Notes under the pieces: model-generated
What the model saw: the letters and a program-made list of their open reading frames with translations, nothing else
The model's database searches: none
What the model was told of the DNA's origin: nothing
Part shown: positions 54,770 through 64,000 of the stretch, piece after piece
How positions within the stretch are numbered: the stretch's first letter is position 1
How the letters are laid out: every line of letters begins with the position of its first letter
Position numbers and translations under genes: made by a program
Source: Limnoperna fortunei
Taxonomy: Eukaryota > Mollusca > Bivalvia > Mytilida > Modiolidae
Length of the DNA stretch: 64,000 nt
Direction of reading: 5' to 3'
Assembly (NCBI GenBank): GCA_944474755.1
Contig: OX104117.1
Location: forward strand, 78,592,926-78,656,925

Positions 54770-55000
54770 TGCCCGTGCTTAAAAAGGTCAGGTGATCCAT
54801 ATGAACACATCCATTTCAGATGGAAGCCGAGTTAAATACAAAAATATCACACGAATTATCTGCAGTCTCAAATGATGTTTAAATTTATTGTTTTGTGACG
54901 TCACGCACACATAAGAGAAGACGTCACGTCACCTATGTCCTAGGTACTAATAGGGTCCTCTGAAGTAACGTCATGAACAATGCGATGCTCGCATTTAGAC
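54770..55000. mobile_element. Second copy of the 'gcgagcatcgc' MITE
   Basis: Shares 'ggtgatccatatgaacacat', 'ccatttcagatgg', 'ttttgtgacgtcacgcacac' and 'aacaatgcgatgctcgcatt' with 50714-51090. The left terminal repeat is not evident. Confidence 0.65.
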
Positions 55001-55019
55001 TTTGCTTATATGCATATTA

Positions 55020-57830
55020 AGTAACAGGACTCGGTCGAAATACCAGATCTAGCCAATTATACTTCACTTTACCAAACATGTATTTTGCATCACAAAAGAG
55101 TGTGCAGTATAAAAATGTCAAAACAAGTATTTTAAATTCAATGTTTGTTTTCAAAATTCTCCTTTTTGTTTATTAAACTAGGTGTCGAGAAAATTATTTT
55201 TAATATGTGTTGTCGTCTGAAATCTCTTTATACTTCTTAAGTATCTGATTTCAAACTGCCAAACAAAAACCTTGGAAAATTCTGTTTTTCTTGATTTTTT
55301 CTCCACGCTACAATGTCCGAAGCACCTGAGTGCAGCCATGGTTTTTATTGGCTTCGGGTAACTCTCTTTCTGTTTTTTTTGTGTTTTTGGTTTTTGTGTT
55401 GCGTTGGTCTATACCCGGATTTGTAACTGTCACTTGACTTTTTGCTTTTGTTGTTCGGTCGGGTTTCTTTGCTGTTTTTCATACTCAAGACACTGATCTT
55501 ACTACATCTGTGGTTTTTAACCTTGATGGATTGATTAGATGTTTGTTCGCTTTGTGTCCAGCAATTAAAATTATATCTATATTTAAGATGGGAACAAGTT
55601 TTAAAATAAACAATATTTCATGACAAATGAATAGATAGTTTTGATGCCAATTGCAGAAGTGTATGGAATCGCATAGGCGGAAGATTTAGCTTTTGTGGAA
55701 TAAATCTGCCCTTGTTCGTATCCTACAATAGGTCTACACTTATTGATATCTACAAAATTATTCTAAAGCATTCAACTTGCTTGGCACTTCCTTAAAAAAG
55801 GCACCCACTATAGTCCGGGTACAGACTTTCCGTATACTTATCAGATATACCCCAACGAGGTACAAAGACTTTTTTGCCGAATTCTAAATTGGTAACTAAA
55901 CTTCTTTCAGTCCTATTACGTTTCATGTTGAAAGCGATATAATCTAGTTTACAAAAACATTTCGATTCCTGTTACTATAGACACTATAGAAATGCGTAAA
56001 CCAAAATTGGATAATTTTTGTTCCTTCATTCATATGAAGTGAACGTCTTACCCTCAATTACAGATAACATATAAGAAAGACCCATGAAAGGTGATGGTAG
56101 ACATCATATACTTGCAGACAAATGTAAGATACTTTGAAAGAACATTTCTTGGTGGGCTTCAAATTTCGTAGTTTAGTGAAATTTTATATGTTCGTAGGTT
56201 CTTAACTTCGTGGACTGACGGTTTCCAAAAACGATAAAAATGTGAAGTGGCGATCAAAATTACCTCATAATCCATTTCATTGTTGATAATAAAGATCAAC
56301 ATGTGGTTACTACTGTACACTAAAATGTTCATTAGCGGTCACGATTTGGGTTTTTTCTTATTATTATTATTGTTGTAATTAGAATACCTCATTTATAAAA
56401 AGAAAGTTAATTATTGAAGCAAAATACTACCTTGACAACACTGAAATCAATAAATCAAAAACTAATTATAAACTCGGAATTGCAATAAAAAGTAGTTTTA
56501 GTTCATATAATTCTTTGTTTGTTATCAAAAGAACCATTCCTAGACGAAGGATGATTTGTCACTACAAGTATTGAGTAGCAATAAACACCTGTTAAAAAGA
56601 TGTTATTTGTTCCATGAGCGTTATTATCACGACATCCGTTTGATAAAGTGTATTATTTATTGCACTAATGAAGATAACATAAGCTTATCTTTGAAATATT
56701 TTATTTTATTATTTTAATTTATGCTCGAAGAAGCAAACAAACTCATAATTCTGATAAAAATGTGTTACTTTTTAACATCGAAAATGAACACCTTTTATCA
56801 CTCGTCCTTGACCGAAAGTCGATGTTTCTTCTTCACAATTAAACGATACCTACACTTAATTAAAAACACAATTCCAACATGAAACCTGATTACATAATCA
56901 TTTAAGATTGATATTGAACTACAAATTTGGATCAAAACACCAAAAACTACTTTATAATAACAAATAAATGACCAATATCGGACATTTTCAGATCGTTTCA
57001 AGTTCTGATCCGTTAATGAAGTTTTATTCGTCGTTGGATTTTTAATTTCGTGGTATGGGGCTTTTACGAAAACCACGAAATTTATACCCCACGACTAAAA
57101 AGTATTTCAGTTATCTGCCTCTGAATTGAATACAGATGTAAGTTTGTTATAGAGATTGTAGTATGTTTCACTTCACTTACTCAGGATTGACTGTCAGCGA
57201 CAAAACAGTGTGTTGAAACATGACAGGAACTGCTTACTCTTCTAGATCATTTGGGTTTACGCGAAGCTTCGTGAGAGTTCGTGTCGCCGGCTTCTGTGTG
57301 TGTGTGTTATTATGTTCTGTGTTTGTTATTGTTTGTCTTATGGGTTTGTATTCAGTATGTTTTACTAAAACATATTGTTCTATCGATATTTCCTCGCACC
57401 TTATTCTATTTAGGAAGTCTAATTAATTGTTTAAGGAATTTAGTAAGAGACAGTAGTGACCTTCTTTTGAAATATGTATGTGTATAAACCTACCCTTGGT
57501 TCCTTATTCTAGAGACAAACACAATATATTTATTTGCTCATCTAAACTTTTGACTTATCTTTAAACAAAAATCATAAATAAAAAAAAACAAGCCGGGATA
57601 AAATCAAGATAATTGATTAGCTGAGTAACCGGCCATTTCACTAGCTGAAAAAAGAGTTGATTGGCTAAATTTTAAATAGGAATTTACTGTAAATCTATCT
57701 TTATTTACATGAAAAACACTATGTTAGATCTTCATATTTGAATTGTGACAATTAGTAAATATGCGACAATTGATTTAATTAATTTCGGTTTTTAAGGATA
57801 TATCTACATGACAGTATTACATCTTTATAA
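55020..57830. other. Spacer between genes C and B
   Basis: 55530-55770 carries the dispersed repeat also seen at 42058-42420. No exon with LU, CTLD or WSC motifs is visible. The terminal exon of gene C, expected between 58.6 kb and 54.1 kb, was not found. Confidence 0.45.
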
Positions 57831-57839
57831 CGATTACCG

Positions 57840-57995
57840 TTGTTTGTTTGAATCGGATTTCACGCCATATTCAGCAATTGTTGAGCTATATCGTACCATC
57901 CAGTTTTTATTGGAGGCGGAAGCCGGAACACCTGATAAAAACCTCCGACACTCTGTAGGAATACTGGCAATCCTTGTCAATTAAAACAATTTAAG
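57840..57995 (-). mobile_element. SINE 3' fragment
   Basis: Reads 'gccatattcagcaattgttg', 'ggaggcggaagccggaacac' and 'ggaatactggcaatccttgt'; diverged and lacking the tRNA-like head. Confidence 0.65.
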
Positions 57996-58213
57996 TCAAT
58001 AATGTGAACTTCCGTTTATTGTTGTATCTTATATCTGGTCTTTATCCACAAACTGTATGATCATAGCAAGTTTGATCTGAAATAGAAAGATGATTGAATT
58101 AAACAAAGTTGATACCGTATTGACGATACAATAATCGAGTTAAATGCGTCATTATGCTACTACCGAGAACAAACTGGCGCAATGCTTGGTACAAGTATAT
58201 AATTTGAAATTAA

Positions 58214-58295
58214 AAATAGATGATTGATTTAATTTTTTGCTTAACGAACAACGAGCAATATTTCAGTTATATTCAGGACGAGAACAATTTGCAAA
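58214..58295 (+). repeat. Fragment of the 'aacgagcaatatttcag' dispersed repeat
   Basis: Shares 'caacgagcaatatttcagtt' and 'atattcaggacg' with 42070-42125. Confidence 0.55.
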
Positions 58296-58614
58296 CAGTA
58301 AATCCACATGAAAGGGAATAGATTTTGTTTTGTTTTTCTTTTACATTTTTGTTTTACGTCCTGAAACGCCCTGGTACGGAATGGACTTACATTTGCAAAA
58401 TTTTGAATGTCACTGCAATAGGTATTATGTATTGGGTGGTGAAGGAATATTTTGACCCACATATATGCAAGCTTGTATGACTTTTATGATGTTACGAATT
58501 AAATGATTAAAAATAGAAAATTTAGTGTTAATGTAAATTTTTCAGTCAGTGGTCTAAATGACATTCAGAAAGAAGTCTATAAACGGTAGAATGCATCATG
58601 TTTTCATAACGATT

Positions 58615-58615
<1 letters not shown>

Positions 58616-58656
<41 letters not shown>

Positions 58657-58660
58657 GCAT
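58616..58660. repeat. (tta)n microsatellite
   Basis: About 14 'tta/att' units. It lies just past the gene C exon and would be read as poly-isoleucine if that exon's donor were skipped. Confidence 0.9.
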
Positions 58661-58692
58661 TATTATTGCAAAATTGTTAAATATAATATTAC

Positions 58693-58828
58693 TGTGAACA
58701 AGTAGAGGACAGCCTCCAAGATTACATCTTTCTCCCTCGCAACACGCTGAACAAACTTTCTCAACTTGTCTTTTACCAGCAGATGAATGGTACTTTACTT
58801 TGTATACCTTTAAATCAGCGTCACACAC
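58693..58828 (-). CDS. Gene C: LU third exon
   Basis: Acceptor TATATTTTCAG, 136 bases, phase 0 in and 1 out. The peptide has VCDADLKVYKVKYHSSAGKR and CSACCEGERCNLGGCPLLVH, a clear LU ending. Confidence 0.8.
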
Positions 58829-60376
58829 CTGAAAATATACAAAGGAAGTCTTGATATTCAATGTTATTATATGACGTAAATCGATAAAACAAAGTTTTGT
58901 GTATACTACGTTTGCAATAGGACATCAAAAACTAATGTATAAATATTTTACATTAGGGTTTTTATACTTATAAGTCATTCTACATTCTATTGTTTTCTGT
59001 TTTAAACAACCTGTGACGGATGTTCTGTCCATCTCTTATTCCTATTTGTGTATCCTCATTCTCTACATTATTTGCAATAAAGGCAACGTTATTTAAATAA
59101 TCACATTGTAACGTGTAAGTACCCAAAACGTCTAAATCAACGTCTATTACTGGTTCATTTCATTGACTATTTATAACAGTACTGGGTTCACATAAGCAAC
59201 GTGATTCTATACTGTCACAGGAACATTTCCAGCGGTACTTTACTAAAGATTCATAAATTCCCTCACTTTTTTATCAAGTTACCATACCTTCAATAATGTG
59301 TTATGTACTGAAATGCGATGTGCTTCTCACTCTAAAACTGTTTTCCTATATAGTTATCTAGAGAGGTACCAGATTTTATTAGAATCAATGTAGATAAAAA
59401 TATAAACATAAAATAAGTTCACCCAAGAATTAAAAAAATATTTGTATCGAGGAGTACTAATAAACTAATAGTTTCAATCTGAGTTGTTTAAACAATGGAT
59501 TGAAGAATACAGTGTATAATAAACAACTTCGTCAGGAGCCCATGATACGCCCGTCTAAAACATACAAGAGATATACACATCATGGATGCAAATTCTGTGA
59601 AAACGGATGAGATATATTAGTATAACATTAGTTAATAGCAACAAGTTTTCTTTTTAGTAAAAATTTTTAAAAATCTTAAAGCTAAAATATCTTTATTTAC
59701 CAAATCCCATAACTTTGTGACGAACACTTAGAATTTTACCAAAAAGCAAAAGAGAGCTCAGATCTTTTAAAATAAACAAATCGCCGAATTTATTTAGTGT
59801 TTTAGGTTGTAGTCTACAACTCTACAAAATCAGCATGTGTATATAGATTAGGAAAATTTGTGTTAAATATTTAAACCATGAGAATTATTAAGCCAATTTA
59901 TTTTAGGAACGCATGGGGCATGCCAGAATTCTTATTGTTGAAAACAAAAAAGAAAATTTGTTTATATCTTTTTTATTGGCTATTAAACTTAATTATAACA
60001 TTTAATTAGATTGTATTTCTACGAGGCTTTATATTAATAATCGACAGGTGCCTCAACTGAAGCCTGCGCCGCTTATTAGTCCTTGAACACCGTGTACATA
60101 ACAATGCTGATTCATCACTTTTTACAAATATGTAGACTGTCTGTCCAGTTACAATTGTTGTGGGAAAAACCAATATTATTACTGTAATTGCGACAACAAA
60201 CACGTATCACTTTAATCAGTCATACGACTGAAACATTTAACTGCTTGATTTTTTATCTATAAACAAAGTTAATGTTTACAAATAACTTCTTAGATGAGTT
60301 TTTGTCAACTAATTGTACCCACGTTCTTTTTGGTAAATATAGTAGATTATTCATACATAATTAATTTATATTTATG

Positions 60377-60444
<68 letters not shown>

Positions 60445-63013
60445 ACCATTATTCTACATAAGTGACGAAACAGAACATAAGGACAAGTATAATAATAGAT
60501 AATAGAAGATAAGTCATATACTACACGTGTTTGTGCTAATGGCACGTATTTTGAGTACATGAAGTTTATCTCAAAACGCTGACTATACTAATGATATCAA
60601 AGTTCTATAGATGTTTTTTTTAAATAGTTATTGCATAATTTTGAAGAGAACACCATTCAGCAATGGATCAACACAAAACATTTGGCTCTTTGACTGTTTG
60701 TGATATAGTTTGTTCTTGCTGATCTTCCTATGAATATTGAAATGATACCTAATAAATTCGTCATGCCAATTATTTACACTGAGACATATAAGAACATTTA
60801 GTAAGCGTTAAGAATTTAATTCTAATTGTTCATCAAAATTGTTTTAACAATAAAGATGTAAAATTGTACAAATAATAATTAAATCGCGAGGGGAACTAAT
60901 GGTAATTTTAGGTAAAGGTCGGCGGACACATAGTAGAAAAACCCTTTTACAAATTTTTTGGACGTTATAAAAAGACTTATTCGTATATTGAATTTAAGCA
61001 ATAGACCTACAGTATTAATATATTTTTATTGATTGTTAATCATAATTGACACAACCGTCCTTTCACTACCAGCATCTTTATAAAACAAAATTAACACATC
61101 AAAGTTTAAGCACCATCACATAATTTAAGTCATTGTGGTTACCTAGTCAGCTTAAAAGTGAGAAATTTACTTTTGATATTGATATAGTGAGACAATGTAC
61201 AACGTACAACTACCTAATAATATATCATTTGATAAAAAGAGATGACTTTTTTAAATATTTTATAGAGTAAAAAATATCCACTTTGTGTGTCGCATATCCG
61301 TAAGGCCACATATGTATCAATTACCCACCACCCGCTGAAATAAATAAACTAGTTAGATTGTGACAAGGTGGACATAAAAAGAGCCATATTAACAATGTTG
61401 TGTTTCCAAAACGTTTACTACTTTCTAGAATAAGCCATATATAACTCAACACTTATTTAAACCTTTCAGATGTTTAAAAAATATTTACATAAAGATATAG
61501 CACTCACTTATAAAACAAATCATTTTATTTCAGTATTGATTTCACGATATTTGTCACTATCTTTGTATTGGTCATTATCTTTATTTTAAGCAATCATTTC
61601 TATTAGAATCATTATTTAGTTATGATTTGTGATTTTATAAATTTATCTTCTATCCAACAAACTCCGTAGGGTGGGAAAATTAACATGATTATTATCAGAT
61701 TTTTGTAATATCGTTTATAGTTTAAGGTACAGATTGTTTATTGATGTAATTACATTTCTGTTAAACATACGTTTTGTAAATTGTAAAGCCACAAAAAATT
61801 GCATCTCAATCTTGTTTCTTTGAAGAGGTTTTATTTTGTCGTCTCAAATAAAATCGCTTTAATATTTAATTTTTAAAACAATAATAATTTTTACAGGTAA
61901 ATTATAAACGTAAGGTACAAAATGTGTCCTTCAACGGACCCTTCAGTCTCCATTGCTAAATTAGATGTTTATTTCCTATTAAACGTTTTGGGAATAATAT
62001 AAACAACATAAAATATAAAATGTATAACTTTTAAATACATTTTAAAACTTCATACAAGCTCTTAATGGCAAGTTAGATACTTGTAGTTAGGCCATATGTT
62101 ATCTAGTGACGCCATCGCAAAAATAAAGCGTAAACGCACTATTAGGTAACAAGCAAATTAAAAGGTAATTTGCAAATGCATAATAGAGGGACATAAATGA
62201 TTGGATCTATGTAATTCTATTACCAGTAAAGAAATTTCACATATATTTTTTCAATTCGTGCGTTAGCTAAATGCATGGAGATAAGAAAGAAACAAGTATA
62301 TACAAGTATTAACAAGACTATACATAAAAGACGTTAAGTGACTTACAGATTTCTGTTGACAACCGAGTTTATAAACTACCGTGGAGTTGTTATACAGTAC
62401 TTGTTGAAAGCATACCTTTGAAAAAAATTATGTTCAGTGCTATAAATGAGTTATATGGTGTTAATGTAAACCTTTTCGTACAATGTCTTACGACAAAAAG
62501 AAAGTTATTACTTCATTAAATGCCATTCTTTGCTTTATTGACTTAATAACGACAAAGCTTACGAAGTTTTCACACTGTTTCTAGACATGACAATGACTAA
62601 ATCGACAGGTGCCTCATCAGAAACCTGCGCTGCTTATTAGTCCGGAGAACCCATGTGCACCCATGGTTTACATATTTTATCACATATGAAAAAGATATTT
62701 AAGAAAATAATAAATTTAGTTTAATTGATCTCTGCATTTCCATTTAGTCTATTTCCATAATCAAGAACCTGCAGCATTATGCAATTTATAGCAGTCGTAG
62801 GAGTACAAATAGTCGGTTCAACAAAGAGCATATTATAATTTTCAAACAATTAATTTATGTATTGACTTGATGCGTCTCTACATGACGCAGTACTTGATCG
62901 TGACGCCAGCATATAGTTTACCTCGTTTTGATTACACGTTCTAAACGTGTGGCATAAGGTTGGGTATTCAACTTGGTCACAGAGTGCACACGTTGGCACA
63001 GGTCTTTTTAAAG
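58693..63013 (-). CDS. Gene C (partial): LU-domain protein, short-subtype domain
   Basis: Join on the minus strand: 63013-62922, 62415-62347, 58828-58693, giving one complete LU domain of three exons with twelve cysteines. Its subtype (CSACCEGERCN...GC) is that of the second LU domain in genes A and B. By analogy the signal peptide and first LU domain lie beyond the right edge of the window. No terminal exon like (K/N)Q.C.D....CG was found below 58.6 kb. The donor of the last exon is A|GTAATA; reading through it gives a hydrophobic tail encoded partly by the (tta)n microsatellite. Confidence 0.6.
58980..59264 (-). other. Open segment with one internal stop, unknown family
   Basis: One minus-strand frame reads SLVKYRWKCSCDSIESRC and LCEPSTVINSQ, a stop, then VIDVDLDVLGTYTLQCDY and AFIANNVENEDTQIG. 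Composition is protein-like across the stop, suggesting a recently dead exon or transposon fragment. I recognise no domain, and no intron borders fit gene C. Confidence 0.25.
59270..62340. other. Intron-like stretch of gene C
   Basis: 60040-60110 and 62600-62660 share 'atcgacaggtgcctca' and 'cttattagtcc', a dispersed repeat. Otherwise AT-rich with no recognised exon. Confidence 0.5.
60383..60441. repeat. (taa)n microsatellite
   Basis: About 19 units of taa/ata, uninterrupted. Confidence 0.9.
62347..62415 (-). CDS. Gene C: LU middle exon
   Basis: Acceptor TTTTTTTCAAAG, 69 bases, phase 0-0, donor GTAAGT. The peptide VCFQQVLYNNSTVVYKLGC ending QQKS has the shared 'Y.LGC' pattern. Confidence 0.75.
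62922..63013 (-). CDS. Gene C: LU first exon
   Basis: Acceptor ATTGTAG, 92 bases, phase 1 in and 0 out, donor GTAAAC. The peptide LKRPVPTCALCDQVEYPTLC then HTFRTCNQNE matches gene B exon 6 in length and in most landmark residues. Confidence 0.8.
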
Positions 63014-63162
63014 CTACAATCGTATGTCAATACATTAAATTACAAGATGGTATCATAAAATGACACTACAATTATAAATAGTAAAATCGCAGCTTTGTGT
63101 AATTAGTTCCAAACTTTTGAGGATAGGAGAAATCACTGTTGGTTTCATGTGGAATTTTAAAG

Positions 63163-63278
63163 GACATTCGATTACATCCTGCATACCATTCGATTACACC
63201 GTGCATACCATTCGATTCCATCTTGCATACCATTCAATTACACTGTTCATACAATTCGATTACATCGTGCATACACAC
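63163..63278. repeat. ~22-bp minisatellite, about 5 copies
   Basis: The unit is approximately cattcgattacatcgtgcat plus ac. Copies vary by a few bases. From 63280 to 64000 no exon is recognised; the window ends in an (at)n-rich stretch. Confidence 0.8.
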
Positions 63279-64000
63279 CATACCAATGAAGAAACATTGA
63301 ATAGTTCATAGCTCTTCACTCGAAAACACATTAAAAATATGACATATGCTATGATTAGTTTCTGTAAGCACATAAATAAATGACAATGTTTTCTGTTGTT
63401 TAAATTCTTAATTTTTTAATCGTCTATTATTCGAATTACCAACAAAGCATAGGGTCTAATCTAGTCAAATTGCGAGACAACATATATAGGACAGAATCCA
63501 GAATATGCAAACTTAAGTGAAGTGCGACTTTTTAAAGAAGACATGTCCATAGTATATGACAAACGTCGGACAAAAATGTAAATTCCGAGACAAATGTTGG
63601 AACAACGATTTACTGACAACATTAATTGCTCAAATGATCTAGAACACAACACGGCAGTAATCATATAACGTACATATACCGCATCAGGTTATTTGTGAGA
63701 TATATTCGTTTTTTTTTCATATTCTCATCCCATAAATGTAAAATCTGAAAATCTACAAAAGCTGTTTAATTTTTTAGCAAAAATCAATAAAAGGGTGGAT
63801 ATTTATCAAAAGAGAAGCACATTAATTGAGAATCAGATACCAAAACCAATTGGGAATTTTTTCTGGTTCTGCTAATCATGAGGTGAGATAAGATCGAGTG
63901 GGGTTCGTATGGAGTTTGTAGTCTAAAAATCTAAAAAAAAAATCAGCATTTATTATATATATATATGTATATGTATATAAGTGTCTAATGAATTAACCAA

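Noticed and set aside
60006..60203. Hydrophobic minus-strand start (FVVAITVIILVFPTTIV) resembling a signal peptide
   Set aside because: It has no ATG (the first codon is GTG) and no good phase-1 donor, and it runs into a dispersed repeat that recurs at 62.6 kb.

Overview
The window is strongly AT-rich, intron-rich animal DNA. Several dispersed repeats in it (a 'ctacgccagatgcgcgtttcgtc' motif, a tRNA-headed SINE ending in (caaa)n, and a ~400 bp element ending 'gctggacgtaaagcagacatccaatcaat') are ones I associate from memory with marine mussels (Mytilus). I read it as a bivalve genome segment. It holds no bacterial-style genes, rRNA or CRISPR; the only tRNA-like sequence is the head of SINEs.

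All convincing genes lie on the minus strand, so they read from high to low coordinates. I assembled them by eye from short exons with GT/AG borders, consistent intron phases and family motifs. From right to left: gene C (63.0-58.7 kb, partial) has one LU (Ly6/uPAR-type, three-finger) domain. Gene B (54.0-46.1 kb) is a secreted protein of 231 residues: signal peptide, two LU domains and a tiny last exon. Gene A (39.2-29.8 kb) is its 241-residue paralogue with the same layout. Gene D (23.3-9.5 kb) is a 617-residue type I membrane receptor: signal peptide, a C-type lectin-like domain (CTLD) with a WSC domain nested inside it, a second CTLD, two duplicated Thr/Ser-rich stalk exons, one membrane helix and an ~87-residue tail. 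Gene E (about 5.8-1.7 kb) is a decayed or incomplete relative of gene D.

Every LU domain is built from three exons with phases 1-0, 0-0 and 0-1, and every gene D module is bounded by phase-1 introns. Modules can therefore be duplicated, nested or skipped without breaking frame, and the locus shows results of this: tandem LU genes, a duplicated stalk exon, a chimeric terminal exon made at a duplication breakpoint, and pseudo-exons. The set looks like a fast-evolving cluster of extracellular recognition proteins, possibly immune or adhesive; that function is inference.

The introns and spacers hold mobile-element debris: a LINE reverse-transcriptase relic split by a TTAA-flanked inverted-repeat element (13.5-16.2 kb), a Penelope-type RT relic (7.5 kb), a DUF3504/KIAA1958-like relic (2.7-3.6 kb), a Myb/SANT-like Harbinger-type relic (25.9-27.5 kb), an RT tail (28.6 kb), palindromic MITEs (19.7, 31.4 kb), a TIR element in two copies (50.7, 54.8 kb), many SINEs, and a 22-bp minisatellite grown inside a SINE (37.3 kb). 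Exon borders come from reading alone and need transcript support.
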